Positions 48,364-56,777 of a DNA stretch of 64,000 nt are shown here, in pieces. The stretch is from contig NZ_JAJVKW010000019.1 of the NCBI RefSeq assembly GCF_024198255.1, forward strand, positions 62,001-126,000. The letters run 5' to 3'. The notes under the pieces are model-generated. The model saw only the letters and a program-made list of their open reading frames with translations, had not been told where the DNA came from and did no database searches. This DNA is from Myxococcus guangdongensis (lineage in GTDB: Bacteria > Myxococcota > Myxococcia > Myxococcales > Myxococcaceae). Each line of letters starts with the position of its first letter. The stretch's first letter is position 1. Position numbers and translations under genes: made by a program.

Positions 48364-49146
48364 CTAGGCACCATCCAGCTCGTGTCGAGCGAAGCCCTGG
48401 AGGCTCCACCCTCCCAGGTCCTCGAGGCGACCATGGTCCGTCAGGTCCAGGTGCAGCGGCGTCACCGACACCCGCTTCGCCAGGTGCACGGCGTTGCAGT
48501 CGCTGCCCGGGATGTCCTCGTGCTGATACTCGCTGCCGCCAATCCAGTAGTACTTCCGGCCGCGAGGGTCTTCCTTCTCCACCACGCCGTAGCCGTACGA
48601 GTGGCGCCCCAGCCGCGTGACGCTGTAGCCCTCCGGCTCCACGCCGCCGGGGATGTTCACGTTGAGCAACATCCGGTTGGGCAACGGACGCGACAGGGCC
48701 TCCGTCACCAGCGCGCGGGCGAACCGGGCCGCGGGCGCGAAGTCGAACGTGCCCCGCGCCACGAGGCTGAAGGCGATGGCGGGCACCCCCAGCAGGGCCC
48801 CTTCCATCGCCGCCGCGACCGTCCCCGAGTAGGTGACGTCTTCGGCCAGATTCGAACCGTGGTTGATGCCGGACACCATGAGCGTGGGGCGAGCATCCTT
48901 CAGGAGATGGACGATGGCCAGATAAGCGCAGTCGGTCGGCGTCCCGTCGATGGCGAACCACCGCTCGCGGACCTCCTTGATGCGCAGGGGCCGGTGCAGG
49001 GAGATGGCGTGGGACGCGGCGCTCTGCTCACGGTCCGGCGCCACCACCCAGACCTCTCCCAGCGGACTCACCGCCTCCACCAGCGCCTGGAGTCCCTCGG
49101 AGAAATAGCCGTCGTCGTTGGATACGAGAATCCGCGGTTTCCGCAT
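48364..49146 (-). CDS. surE: 5'/3'-nucleotidase SurE
   Basis: 260 residues, usual length. RILVSNDDGYFSEGL (metal-binding DD), PDREQSAASHAIS, DGTPTDCA and VSGINHGSNLAEDVTYSGTVAAAMEG are the conserved SurE blocks. A metal-dependent nucleoside monophosphate phosphatase involved in stationary-phase survival. ATG 49146 begins the first strand. Cotranscribed with the LysM-M23 gene; divergent from the ADP-ribosylglycohydrolase gene. Confidence 0.95.
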   Translation of the reverse strand: MRKPRILVSNDDGYFSEGLQALVEAVSPLGEVWVVAPDREQSAASHAISLHRPLRIKEVRERWFAIDGTPTDCAYLAIVHLLKDARPTLMVSGINHGSNLAEDVTYSGTVAAAMEGALLGVPAIAFSLVARGTFDFAPAARFARALVTEALSRPLPNRMLLNVNIPGGVEPEGYSVTRLGRHSYGYGVVEKEDPRGRKYYWIGGSEYQHEDIPGSDCNAVHLAKRVSVTPLHLDLTDHGRLEDLGGWSLQGFARHELDGA

Positions 49147-49225
49147 GGCCGCGCGGTTGTAGAGGAGCCCCCGGGAGTGGGCAAGCACACTCGGGGACCG
49201 CGCTGCTACAGTGTCCACCCGCCGA

Positions 49226-50293
49226 ATGCCGCCGCCCCGTCGCCGCAATGCCCCTCAGGGGCCTGACCCGCTCCTCGCCCAGCGACGCAGGGGCGCCCTC
49301 CTGGGGCTCGCCGTGGGCAACGCCCTCGCGGTCCCCACCGCGCACCGCCCCCTGCACGCGCCCGCCTTCCCCGCCCTGGCGGACGGCATCTACACCGCCA
49401 TGTCCGGTGGAGGACCCCAGCAGCTGCGCAAGGGCCAGGTGACGGAGGAGGTCCACCTGGCCTGCGCCCTGGGCCACAGCCTGCGGGACTTCAAGCGCTA
49501 CGACGCGGCCGACGCCCTGCGCCGCTACCGCGCCTGGCAGCCCCACGCCTTCGACGTCAGCGAGGCCCTCAAGGAAGTGTTCGAGGAGTGCCAGTCCGGC
49601 CTGCCACCGCTCGGCGCGGGCCGCCGCGTGTGGCTCCGAAGCCACCGCAAGGCCGTGGGCGCCGGCAGCCTCGCGCGCGTCGCCCCCCTGGGCGTCTACC
49701 TGGCGAGCGACCCGAAGGCGCGCACCCAGGCCTCGCTCGAGGACTCCGCCCTCACCCACTACGACCCGCGCTGCCAGCTCGCCTGCGCGGGCCTCACCGC
49801 CGCCATCGCCAAGGCCGTCACCAGCGGCGCGGAGCTCAAGCTCGAGGACGTGCTCACCGCCGCGGAGTCCGGCCTGCTCCTCGCGGGCGCGGCGCTCGGC
49901 CGCTCCGCGCCCGACTACGTCCAGGAGGTCGCCTTCGCCCAGCAGCTGCTGCGCGAGGACCTGGCGCGCGCCCGTGACGACGACCCGCGCCTGTATGGCC
50001 CGGAGCTGCACGTGCACCGCTCACAGCACGCCATCCACGTCGCCTTCCGGCTGGCCTTCTGGGAGCTGCTGCACGCGCCCACCGCCCAGGCCGCCCTCAT
50101 CGACGTCATCCACCGGGGCGGCGACACGGAGGTCCACGGCGCCGTCACCGGCGCGCTGGTGGGCGCCTTCCACGGCGAGGAGGCCCTGCCCGCGGAGTGG
50201 AAGAAGCACGTGCTGGAGGTCCTCTCCACCCAGAAGGGCCCCCTGTGGGACGTCTACCATCCCCGCCACCTGCTGGGGCTCGTGGCCACCTGA
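49226..50293 (+). CDS. ADP-ribosylglycohydrolase-family protein with altered metal site
   Basis: 355 residues. The overall pattern follows DraG/ARH: GALLGLAVG..A near the N-terminus, an all-helical body, and GGDTEVHGAVTGALVGAFHG near the C-terminus. Residues that bind the two Mg ions in active enzymes differ: GDA is GNA, TDDT is TEEV, and DTDT is DTEV. The acidic character is partly retained, so it may bind different ions or be inactive. ATG 49226 chosen over GTG 49211. Whether it removes ADP-ribose cannot be told from sequence. Confidence 0.75.
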   Translation: MPPPRRRNAPQGPDPLLAQRRRGALLGLAVGNALAVPTAHRPLHAPAFPALADGIYTAMSGGGPQQLRKGQVTEEVHLACALGHSLRDFKRYDAADALRRYRAWQPHAFDVSEALKEVFEECQSGLPPLGAGRRVWLRSHRKAVGAGSLARVAPLGVYLASDPKARTQASLEDSALTHYDPRCQLACAGLTAAIAKAVTSGAELKLEDVLTAAESGLLLAGAALGRSAPDYVQEVAFAQQLLREDLARARDDDPRLYGPELHVHRSQHAIHVAFRLAFWELLHAPTAQAALIDVIHRGGDTEVHGAVTGALVGAFHGEEALPAEWKKHVLEVLSTQKGPLWDVYHPRHLLGLVAT

Positions 50294-50325
50294 GGGCCGT
50301 CCCAGCCCGGGCCCAGGATGCACGA

Positions 50326-50369
50326 AGCCCGCGGTGGACCGTCCTCATCGGGGACGTCCGCCGCGGGCT
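50326..50369. terminator. Strong hairpin between convergent genes
   Basis: AGCCCGCGGTGGACCGTCC pairs with GGACGTCCGCCGCGGGCT around a 7-nt loop, with one bulge and one wobble pair. It lies between the ADP-ribosylglycohydrolase-like gene and the 58-residue gene. It probably stops transcription from both sides, although T-runs are absent. Confidence 0.5.
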
Positions 50370-50413
50370 GGGTGCCACACGACGCGGCCGTGGGGCCGCG
50401 CAAGGTTGTCTCG

Positions 50414-50590
50414 TCACGAAAGCATGTCGATGACCACCACGCCCCGCTGGGGCTTCTCTTCCTCGGTCTCCGTCCGCCGCCGAGGGCGGTCGTCCGGCAT
50501 GGGCAGGGGCAGCTCCACCACGGGCCTGTCGTGGTCCTCGCGGCGGCGCTCCCGGCGCTTGATTTCCTCGATGATGAAGGCGTCGAGCAT
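50414..50590 (-). CDS. 58-residue charged small protein
   Basis: Starts MLDAFIIEEIKRRERRRED and ends RGVVVIDMLS. The first 20 residues form a charged amphipathic helix; the middle has PVVELPLPMP and an Arg/Glu-rich patch; the end is a short strand. A good ribosome site (GAGGGGAGACGG) precedes ATG 50590. No family recognised. It is called on start context, balanced composition, and a distinct hydrophobic/charged/hydrophobic layout that is unlike shadow frames in this window. Confidence 0.65.
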   Translation of the reverse strand: MLDAFIIEEIKRRERRREDHDRPVVELPLPMPDDRPRRRTETEEEKPQRGVVVIDMLS

Positions 50591-50982
50591 GGGTCTTCCG
50601 TCTCCCCTCAGCCTACGTACCCCGATGTACGCCCGCCGTCCCGCCCGAAAAGCACTTCGACTTCCACGACACTCAGATGCAAATTAAGAACCCCGGTTCC
50701 GCACTGGGTACGCTGCCGCCATCTCGCCCGGTTGCTCGTTCGCCATCCGACATCCGGGCCAGGGGAACCGTGGCATAGATGTCATGGACATCCGAAACTT
50801 CCGGTCGGGATGGTGTTGATTCTAATGCCCTCACGACGGCCCGCAAGCAGACCCTTCGCGGACACACGTCGCCCTTCAGGGAGGTCAGCCTCCCTGCTGG
50901 AAGGGCTCGCCCGCCTGCCTGCCGCGTGACAGGCGGGGTCAACCTGGCGCGAGAGGTCCGTGCGGACCCCGGACACCCCGAC
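50591..50982. other. 392-bp gap without a convincing gene
   Basis: Contains a locally AT-richer stretch around 50680 and two inverted repeats downstream of the SRPBCC gene: 50910-50937 (CCCGCCTG...CAGGCGGG) and 50955-50968 (GGTCCG-TG-CGGACC). An 89-codon minus-strand frame at 50673-50942 has no domain or ribosome site and is not called. Confidence 0.5.
50910..50968 (-). terminator. Two hairpins past the SRPBCC gene
   Basis: Inverted repeats GGTCCG-TG-CGGACC (50955-50968) and CCCGCCTG-12-CAGGCGGG (50910-50937), starting 15 bp after the SRPBCC stop. No T-run, so termination is only a suggestion. Confidence 0.3.
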
Positions 50983-51408
50983 TCAGGGTGATTCCGCCCG
51001 CTTCTTGAAGGCGTCCAGCATCTTGGGGAGCGAGGTGTCCACCAGCGCGTTGACGACGGCCTTGGGCACCAGCAGGCCCAGGGCCATCTCCACGTTGTAG
51101 GTCGCGCGCGTCTTGCCCTCGCCCTCGGCCTCCAGGAGCCAGCTGCCCTTGTTGTCCTTCATGACCTCGCCTTCGATGAAGGTCCAGGCCATGCGGCGCG
51201 GGCGCTCCTCCACCACGCGGATGGAGTAGCGGACCGTCTTCATGACGTCGACCTTGTAGTGGACGTCGACGGTGTCGCCCTTCCGGTTGGCGGTGCGGAT
51301 CTCCTTCACCTCCGGGAGGAACTCCGGGTAGCGCTCGTACTGCGTGATGACGTCGAACACCTTCTCGATGGGGGCGTTGATGACGATGGTCCGCGTGGCG
51401 CCAGGCAT
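50983..51408 (-). CDS. SRPBCC (START/cyclase-dehydrase, COQ10-like) protein
   Basis: 141 residues. ATRTIVINAPIEKVFDVITQYERYPEFLPEVKEI is the typical Polyketide_cyc/COQ10 N-terminus, forming a hydrophobic cavity under a long C-terminal helix (PKAVVNALVDTSLPKMLDAFKKRA). Family members bind lipophilic ligands such as ubiquinone. No catalytic residues can be assigned. Third gene of a ybgC-glpX-SRPBCC operon, 33 bp after glpX. Confidence 0.85.
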   Translation of the reverse strand: MPGATRTIVINAPIEKVFDVITQYERYPEFLPEVKEIRTANRKGDTVDVHYKVDVMKTVRYSIRVVEERPRRMAWTFIEGEVMKDNKGSWLLEAEGEGKTRATYNVEMALGLLVPKAVVNALVDTSLPKMLDAFKKRAESP

Positions 51409-51441
51409 GGTGTCGGTCTCCGAAAGCGTCGAGGGGACGGC

Positions 51442-52410
51442 CTAGATGGAAGCGTATCCCGGCTTCTTGTCGAACTTGTGCAGGGACTGGATGAAGCGCA
51501 CGGTGCTCGTCTTGCTGCGCATCACCACCGAGTGCGTCTCGCAGCCGCCGCCGAAGAAGCGCACGCCCTTGAGGAAGTCGCCGCTGGTGACGCCCGTGGC
51601 CGCGAACATCACCTCGCCCCGGGCCAGCTCCTCCGCCGCGTAGATCTTGGACATGTCGGTGATGCCCATCTTCTTCGCGCGCTCGATCTCGCCCGGGTTG
51701 CGGGGCACCAGCCGGCCCTGCATGTCGCCGCCGGTGGCGCGGATGGCCGCCGCGGCGATGACGCCCTCGGGGGCGCCGCCGGTGCCCATCAGCACGTCCA
51801 CGCCCGTGCCCTCGAAACAGGTGGCGATGGCGCCCGCCACGTCACCGTCCTCGATGAGCCGGATGCGCGCGCCCGCGGCGCGAATCTCCTTGATGAGGTC
51901 CTGGTGCCGCTCGCGATCCAACACCACCACGGTGAGGTCCGACACGTAGACCTTCATCGTCTCCGCGATGGTGCGCAGGTTCTCCGTGGCGCTCTTGCGC
52001 AGGTCGATGGCGCCCCGGGCCCTGGGGCCCACGGCCAGCTTCTCCATGTACGTGTCCGGCGCGTTGAGCAGTCCGCCCTTGCTGGCCATGGCCACCACGG
52101 TGATGGAGCCCGGACGGCCGTAGGCGCACAGGTTGGTACCCTCGAGCGGGTCCAAAGCGATGTCCACCGCGGGGTCTCCGTCCGCGCGGCGGCCCACCTT
52201 CTCGCCGATGTAGAGCATGGGCGCCTCGTCGCGCTCGCCCTCGCCGATGACGATGGTGCCGTCGATGTGCAGCGCGTCGAAGGCGCGGCGCATCGCGTCC
52301 ACGGCGGCCTGGTCCGACTCGTTCTTGTCCCCACGGCCCATCAGGCGGGCGGAGGCGATGGCCGCCATCTCGGTGACGCGCACCACCTCCATTGCCAGGT
52401 TGCGATCCAT
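51442..52410 (-). CDS. glpX: Class II fructose-1,6-bisphosphatase
   Basis: 322 residues, family length. Conserved blocks: GRGDKNESDQAAVDAMR, GTIVIGEGERDEAPMLYIGE, VDIALDPLEGTN (metal/phosphate site), GTGGAPEGVIAAAAIR and GDMQGRL. Hydrolyses fructose-1,6-bisphosphate to fructose-6-phosphate in gluconeogenesis, a needed step for a bacterium living on amino acids and lipids. ATG 52410 has GGAG at slightly long spacing. It lies 13 bp after the thioesterase gene. Confidence 0.95.
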   Translation of the reverse strand: MDRNLAMEVVRVTEMAAIASARLMGRGDKNESDQAAVDAMRRAFDALHIDGTIVIGEGERDEAPMLYIGEKVGRRADGDPAVDIALDPLEGTNLCAYGRPGSITVVAMASKGGLLNAPDTYMEKLAVGPRARGAIDLRKSATENLRTIAETMKVYVSDLTVVVLDRERHQDLIKEIRAAGARIRLIEDGDVAGAIATCFEGTGVDVLMGTGGAPEGVIAAAAIRATGGDMQGRLVPRNPGEIERAKKMGITDMSKIYAAEELARGEVMFAATGVTSGDFLKGVRFFGGGCETHSVVMRSKTSTVRFIQSLHKFDKKPGYASI

Positions 52411-52423
52411 CTTCTGTGCTCCT

Positions 52424-52834
52424 TCAAGGTCCTGCGTTCGGATTTTCCAGCAGCCGGGCCACGGACTCCGGCAACCGCGTGGGCTTGCCGTCGCGCCCCA
52501 CGCACGCGTGGAGGGTACGACCGGTGCACAGCAACGTGCGCGGCTCGCCCTCGCGAAAAAGCTCGTAGGTGAACACGACCGAGGCCCGCCGCAACTCGCT
52601 CACGCTCGCGCGGATGACGAGCATGTCGTCGTAGCGCGCGGGCGCCTTGTACGCGCAGCTCGCCTCCGCCACGGGCAGCATCCACCCGGAGCCCTCCAGC
52701 TCCCGGTAGCTGCCACCGCGGGCGCGGAAGAACTCGCTCCGGGCGAACTCGAAGTAGCGGAAGTAGTTCGCGTAGTAGACGACACCCATCTGATCCGTGT
52801 CGCCGTAGATGACGCGAAGTCGGGCCTCGACCAT
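52424..52834 (-). CDS. YbgC/FadM-type acyl-CoA thioesterase (hot-dog fold)
   Basis: 136 residues. RVIYGDTDQMGVVYYANYFRYFEFARSEFFR is the 4-hydroxybenzoyl-CoA thioesterase signature, with catalytic Asp in DTDQMG. Family enzymes hydrolyse short- or long-chain acyl-CoA; YbgC is linked to the Tol-Pal system in E. coli, but no tol genes are adjacent. First gene of the operon with glpX and SRPBCC. ATG 52834 begins the family similarity. Divergent from the alkaline-phosphatase-superfamily gene, 100 bp apart. Confidence 0.88.
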   Translation of the reverse strand: MVEARLRVIYGDTDQMGVVYYANYFRYFEFARSEFFRARGGSYRELEGSGWMLPVAEASCAYKAPARYDDMLVIRASVSELRRASVVFTYELFREGEPRTLLCTGRTLHACVGRDGKPTRLPESVARLLENPNAGP

Positions 52835-52934
52835 GAGGGCGCGGACCGTAGCAGGGGCTGGCCGCCTGCGTCCAAGCCGCGGAGAACCTTCTGGATTGCA
52901 TCCACGCGGCCGGGCAGTGCAGCTTCTCGGACGT

Positions 52935-54551
52935 ATGATTCGCGCCCTCGTCCTGACCGCGGTGCTGGCGTCGCTCCCCGCCGCCGCGCGTCCTCCCCGA
53001 CTCACCCTGCTCATCACCGTGGACGCGCTCGGCAGCGACGTCCTCTTGCGCAACCGGCCCCGGCTCCAGGGCGGCTTGGGTCAACTGCTCGACAGTGGCG
53101 CCTACTTCCCGTACGCGCGCTATGGCTACGCGAAGTGCCGCACGGCGCCGGGCCACACCACGCTCGCCACCGGCGCCAACCCGTGGCGTCACGGCATCGT
53201 CGACAACCGCTGGTGGGACCGGGCCTCGGGCAAGCTCGTCTATTCGTTCGTGGACCCGGCGCACCCGGTGCTGGAGGCCGCGTCCAAGCCGGGCCAGGAC
53301 GCGAGCCCCGTCAACATCATGGCGGAGACGCTGGCGGACCGGCTGCGCATGGCCACGCAGCAGCGCGGCAAGGCGGTGTCGGTGTCGCTCAAGTCGCGCG
53401 CGGCCATCGCCATGGCGGGCCGGCTGGGCCAGGCGTGGTGGTTCGACGAGGGCAGCGGCAGGTTCGTCACCGGCACCTGGTACGCGAAGGAGTTCCCCCA
53501 GTGGGTCCAGCAGCTCAACGCACGCAAGCTCCCGGACCGGTCCTTCGGCAAGGCGTGGGAGCTGTCGCGTCCGCGCGCCGAGTACGTGGGCGAGGATGAT
53601 CTGCCCCACGAGGCGGACTCGTATGGCCTGGGCCGCGTGTTCCCCCACCCGCTCACCGGCGGACTGAAGGAGCCGGGGACGGAGTTCTACAAGGCGTTCG
53701 GCGTGTCGCCGGACTCGCACGACATCCTCGTGGAGGCGGCGAAGGCGGCCATCACCGGCGAGGGCCTGGGCAAGGACGCGGTGCCGGACCTGCTCGCGGT
53801 GAGCTTCAGCGGCACGGACAACGTGTTCCATGAGTACGGCCCGTACTCGTGGGAGATGCAGGACACGGTGTTGCGGTTGGACAAGGCGCTCGGGGAGCTC
53901 ATCTCCGCGGCCGAGCGCGCCGCCGGCGGTCGCGCCAACCTGAGCATCGCGCTGGTGGCGGACCACGGTGGAGCGACGGCGCCCGAGCAGTGGGCCACAG
54001 CGGGCCTGCCCGCGCAGCGGATGCCCCCGAAGGCCATCAGCGAGGCCATCGCGGCGATGGTGAAGGAGCGCTTCGGTCCGGACGTCACCGTGGCGATGGA
54101 GGAGCTGGACGTGTACCTGGGAGGCCCCGCGCTGACGTCGGGCAAGGTGGATGGCGCCCAGGTGCGCCGCGCGGTGGTGGACTGGCTGATGAAGCAGCCC
54201 ACCGTGGTGGCGGCGGTGACGCGCGAGGAGCTGTTCTCCGCTCCGGACCCGGCGGGCTACCTGGCCACGCTGCGCAAGGGCTACTACCCGGAGCGCAGCG
54301 GCGACGTGCTCTACCTGCTGCGCCCCTTCCAGGTCGTCTACTACGACGCGCAGGGCAGCACGCACGGCTCGCCGTATTCGTACGACTCGCAGGTGCCGGT
54401 GGTGTTCGCGGGCAAGGGCGTCAAACCGGGCACGTACATGACGGAGATGGACCCGGTGGACGTGGCGCCCACGCTCGCGGCGTTGCTGGAGATGGGCATG
54501 CCCGCGTCGACGGAGGGCAAGCCCCGGGCGGAGGTTCTCACCGGCAAGTGA
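52935..54551 (+). CDS. Secreted alkaline phosphatase superfamily enzyme (PafA/NPP-like)
   Basis: 538 residues. Signal peptide (cleavage after PAAA). ITVDALGSD provides the first metal ligands; RTAPGHTTLATG contains the likely nucleophile Thr70; further ligands lie in FSGTDNVFHEYGP, VADHGG and HGSPYSYD. The Thr nucleophile, with length and motif spacing, places it with the PafA-type phosphate-irrepressible alkaline phosphatases. A periplasmic or secreted phosphomonoesterase is expected. No Pho-box was sought. Converges on the coiled-coil gene. Confidence 0.88.
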   Translation: MIRALVLTAVLASLPAAARPPRLTLLITVDALGSDVLLRNRPRLQGGLGQLLDSGAYFPYARYGYAKCRTAPGHTTLATGANPWRHGIVDNRWWDRASGKLVYSFVDPAHPVLEAASKPGQDASPVNIMAETLADRLRMATQQRGKAVSVSLKSRAAIAMAGRLGQAWWFDEGSGRFVTGTWYAKEFPQWVQQLNARKLPDRSFGKAWELSRPRAEYVGEDDLPHEADSYGLGRVFPHPLTGGLKEPGTEFYKAFGVSPDSHDILVEAAKAAITGEGLGKDAVPDLLAVSFSGTDNVFHEYGPYSWEMQDTVLRLDKALGELISAAERAAGGRANLSIALVADHGGATAPEQWATAGLPAQRMPPKAISEAIAAMVKERFGPDVTVAMEELDVYLGGPALTSGKVDGAQVRRAVVDWLMKQPTVVAAVTREELFSAPDPAGYLATLRKGYYPERSGDVLYLLRPFQVVYYDAQGSTHGSPYSYDSQVPVVFAGKGVKPGTYMTEMDPVDVAPTLAALLEMGMPASTEGKPRAEVLTGK

Positions 54552-54579
54552 CACGGCCTCCCCGGGCCCGTGAGCGGGC

Positions 54580-55050
54580 CTAGGGGGTCTTCGCGATGAG
54601 CTTCTGGACCGCGTCGAGCTCCGCGTCCACCGACTGCCGCTGGGTGGAGAGCTGCTGGAGTTGGAGCTCGAACGCCTTGTCGACCTGCTGGATGTTCGCG
54701 ATGCGCGACTCCAGCGTCCGTCCCTCGCGCGAGCCGGGAGGATGCTTCGCCGCCAGATTGGACAGGACGCCAATCAGGTGGGTGAGCTGGTGGCGCGACT
54801 GGAGGATGTGCTGGGACTGGAGCTCCAGCTCGGACTTCTTCGTGGTCAGCACCGCCAGTCGCGCCTGTGAGGCCGCGAAGCCGGTGCGGGGTGGAGCCCC
54901 CGAGGGCTGGAACCCGTCCTTCGATGACGCGTTGACCCGCGCCGGTATCGGCGTGAGGGGCTTCGTGTCAGGCGGACGTGCGGGGACGGACGCCTTCGGC
55001 GGAATGTCCGGGAGCCCTCGGGCCCCGGGCTTCTTGGGAAACTTGATCAT
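54580..55050 (-). CDS. Pro-rich and coiled-coil protein of unknown function
   Basis: 156 residues. The first 65 are disordered and rich in Pro, Lys and Ala; the rest is one long coiled coil (SQARLAVLTTKKSELELQSQHILQSRHQLTHLI...QLQQLSTQRQSVDAELDAVQKLI). No signal peptide, TM helix or enzyme motif, so presumably cytoplasmic. ATG 55050. No family recognised. Confidence 0.7.
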   Translation of the reverse strand: MIKFPKKPGARGLPDIPPKASVPARPPDTKPLTPIPARVNASSKDGFQPSGAPPRTGFAASQARLAVLTTKKSELELQSQHILQSRHQLTHLIGVLSNLAAKHPPGSREGRTLESRIANIQQVDKAFELQLQQLSTQRQSVDAELDAVQKLIAKTP

Positions 55051-55201
55051 GGTCGGCTGGGGGATGACGGCGCGACGCTGGCCCTACGATCCGAATCTTC
55101 ACATCACGACATTTCCCGGCAACGCCCGCACACCACGAATGCCCACCACGCGACACCCACGCCGCCCTTCGGAACGAGGATGAGGCCGGCGCGGCCGTGG
55201 A

Positions 55202-55963
55202 TCAACTTGTGGTCACGAGGAACCGGTCCAGGACGCCATTCACCCACACAGGCGCATCCAGTTGGAGCCAGTGTCCGGTGACGGGCTCCACCTTCAGGAA
55301 CGGCAACCCGGACACCACGTGCTGGTACGCGTCGGGGCCCTGGTTGTACGCCGTCACCACCGACAGCTTGGGCCCGGGGTAGGCCCGCAGCGCCGTCACC
55401 GGGTCGAACGTCAACAGCGCGCCGAGTCCTGAGCGCACCGCGCCCTGCGGGGTGGAGCGCAGACCTCCAAGCACCTGCGCCCGGACCTCTTCGCTCGACG
55501 GCGCGAGCATCGGCGCCCAGTACTCCTCCACCACGGACAGCCACGCGTCCGAGGCCAGCACCGCCATCAACCCCTGGGCCTGCTCGGCGGGAATCTGGCG
55601 ACCGTCGGAGGCCGGGTCCAACAGCAGGAGCCCCGCCACGCGCGTGGGGTGCGCCGCCGCGTAGGCCGCGCACACCGCGCCGCCCAGGCTGTGTCCGACG
55701 AGCACGAACCGCTCCAGCTTCAACCCATCCACCACGGCGGCCACATCCGAGGCGAAGTCCTCGACGGTGGCGTCCGTGGCCTGCGGGAGCTCGGACTGAC
55801 CGTGGCCGCGCAGGTCCAACGCGAGCGCGCGACGCGACGTGCGCAGGTGCTCGAGCTGCGCGCGCCAGTGCTTCGTGCTCCCAGCGCTCGAGTGGACGAA
55901 CACCACCGGAAGCCCCCCTGCTCCACCGTCATCCACGTACAGCGCACCCGCCGGGCCCTTCAT
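55202..55963 (-). CDS. Alpha/beta hydrolase
   Basis: 253 residues. VVFVHSSAGSTKHW forms the oxyanion loop, nucleophile elbow GHSLGG gives Ser92, LLDPASDG probably holds the acid region, and VTGHWLQLDAP has the catalytic His. An esterase, lactonase or dehalogenase-like role is possible, but the substrate is unknown. No signal peptide. Divergent from the broken WYL regulator, which may once have controlled it. Confidence 0.85.
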   Translation of the reverse strand: MKGPAGALYVDDGGAGGLPVVFVHSSAGSTKHWRAQLEHLRTSRRALALDLRGHGQSELPQATDATVEDFASDVAAVVDGLKLERFVLVGHSLGGAVCAAYAAAHPTRVAGLLLLDPASDGRQIPAEQAQGLMAVLASDAWLSVVEEYWAPMLAPSSEEVRAQVLGGLRSTPQGAVRSGLGALLTFDPVTALRAYPGPKLSVVTAYNQGPDAYQHVVSGLPFLKVEPVTGHWLQLDAPVWVNGVLDRFLVTTS

Positions 55964-56028
55964 GACGACCTCCAGGAATCAAAAAGCGCGTCCAGCCGCG
56001 CCATGAATCCTCGAGTACGCCCCATCCC

Positions 56029-56044
56029 TGTCAGAATCTGTCAG
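56029..56044. promoter_or_regulatory. TGTCAG direct repeat in the divergent region
   Basis: TGTCAG-AATC-TGTCAG, period 10 bp (one helical turn), immediately upstream of the regulator start at 56048 and facing the hydrolase gene. The layout suits an operator for the adjacent YafY-type regulator. Confidence 0.35.
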
Positions 56045-56047
56045 CAA

Positions 56048-56774
56048 ATGACGCGAGTCAGCCGAGTGATGCGACTGGTGGACTTCTTGCGCGGACGCGA
56101 GGCCACCACCGTGGGGGAGATTGCCGAGGAGTTGGCGGTGAGCGAGCGCACCGTCCATCGAGACCTCGCCACGCTGCGCGAGCAGGGCCTGCCCATCGCC
56201 AGCGACACGGGCCCGGGAGGCGGCGTGCGCCTGGAGCGGGACCGGGGCGTCACCGCCGTCCACCTGTCGGTGGAGGAGGTCGTCTCCCTGTGGCTGATGG
56301 CGAGCCTGTCCTCCACGGGGAGCGCGCTGCCGTGGGGGGACGCGGCGCGCTCGGGGCTCGACAAGCTGTTCGCCAGCGTGCCGAAGGAGCGCTCACGCAG
56401 CATGCGCGAGCTCTGCCGGGGCGTGGTTGGTGGGCAAGCCCGCGACAGAGCGGGTGCTCGCGGAGCTGGGGGCTCCGCCGCGGGAGCTGCTCGCCGTGTT
56501 CGAGCAGGCCTTCCGTGAGCAGGTGTGCCTGTCGTTCGACTAAGTGGACCGGCACGGGAAGAAGAGCCGCCGGTGCGTGGAGCCGCACGGCCTGCTGGTG
56601 GAGGCGCCCGTCTGGTACGTGCTCGCGCGCGACGTGGAGAAGTCCGCGGCGCGGATGTTCCGGATGGACCGCATCCAGCGGCCCCGGCGCGTGCCGGGGC
56701 GCCACTTCACGCCCGACATGGAGGGGTTGAAGGCCCAGGCCCTCGCCCAGAGAGGCAAGGGCCCGGAGCAGTGA
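56048..56774 (+). pseudogene. Broken HTH/WYL (YafY-type) transcriptional regulator
   Basis: The reading frame from ATG 56048 has an HTH_11 domain (RVMRLVDFLRGREATTVGEIAEELAVSERTVHRDLATLREQ) and the start of a WYL-type linker, but shifts near 56427 and ends at 56518. Removing one T from the TT at 56427-56428 restores the expected RGVVVGKPATERVLAELG and the downstream WYL frame. That frame then meets TAA at 56541, where a Tyr codon is expected between FD and VDRHGKK; it continues open to 56774 with EPHGLLVEAPVWYVLARD, the WYL core. Two independent lesions point to a true pseudogene rather than a sequencing error. In-frame ATG 56003 is an alternative start. Confidence 0.85.
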
Positions 56775-56777
56775 CGC

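Noticed and set aside
50673-50942. 89-codon minus-strand frame between the 58-residue gene and the SRPBCC gene
   Set aside because: No ribosome site, no domain and it spans a hairpin.
56544-56774. Frame after the TAA read as an independent small gene
   Set aside because: It is the C-terminal half of the WYL domain in the correct frame; better explained as a pseudogene fragment.
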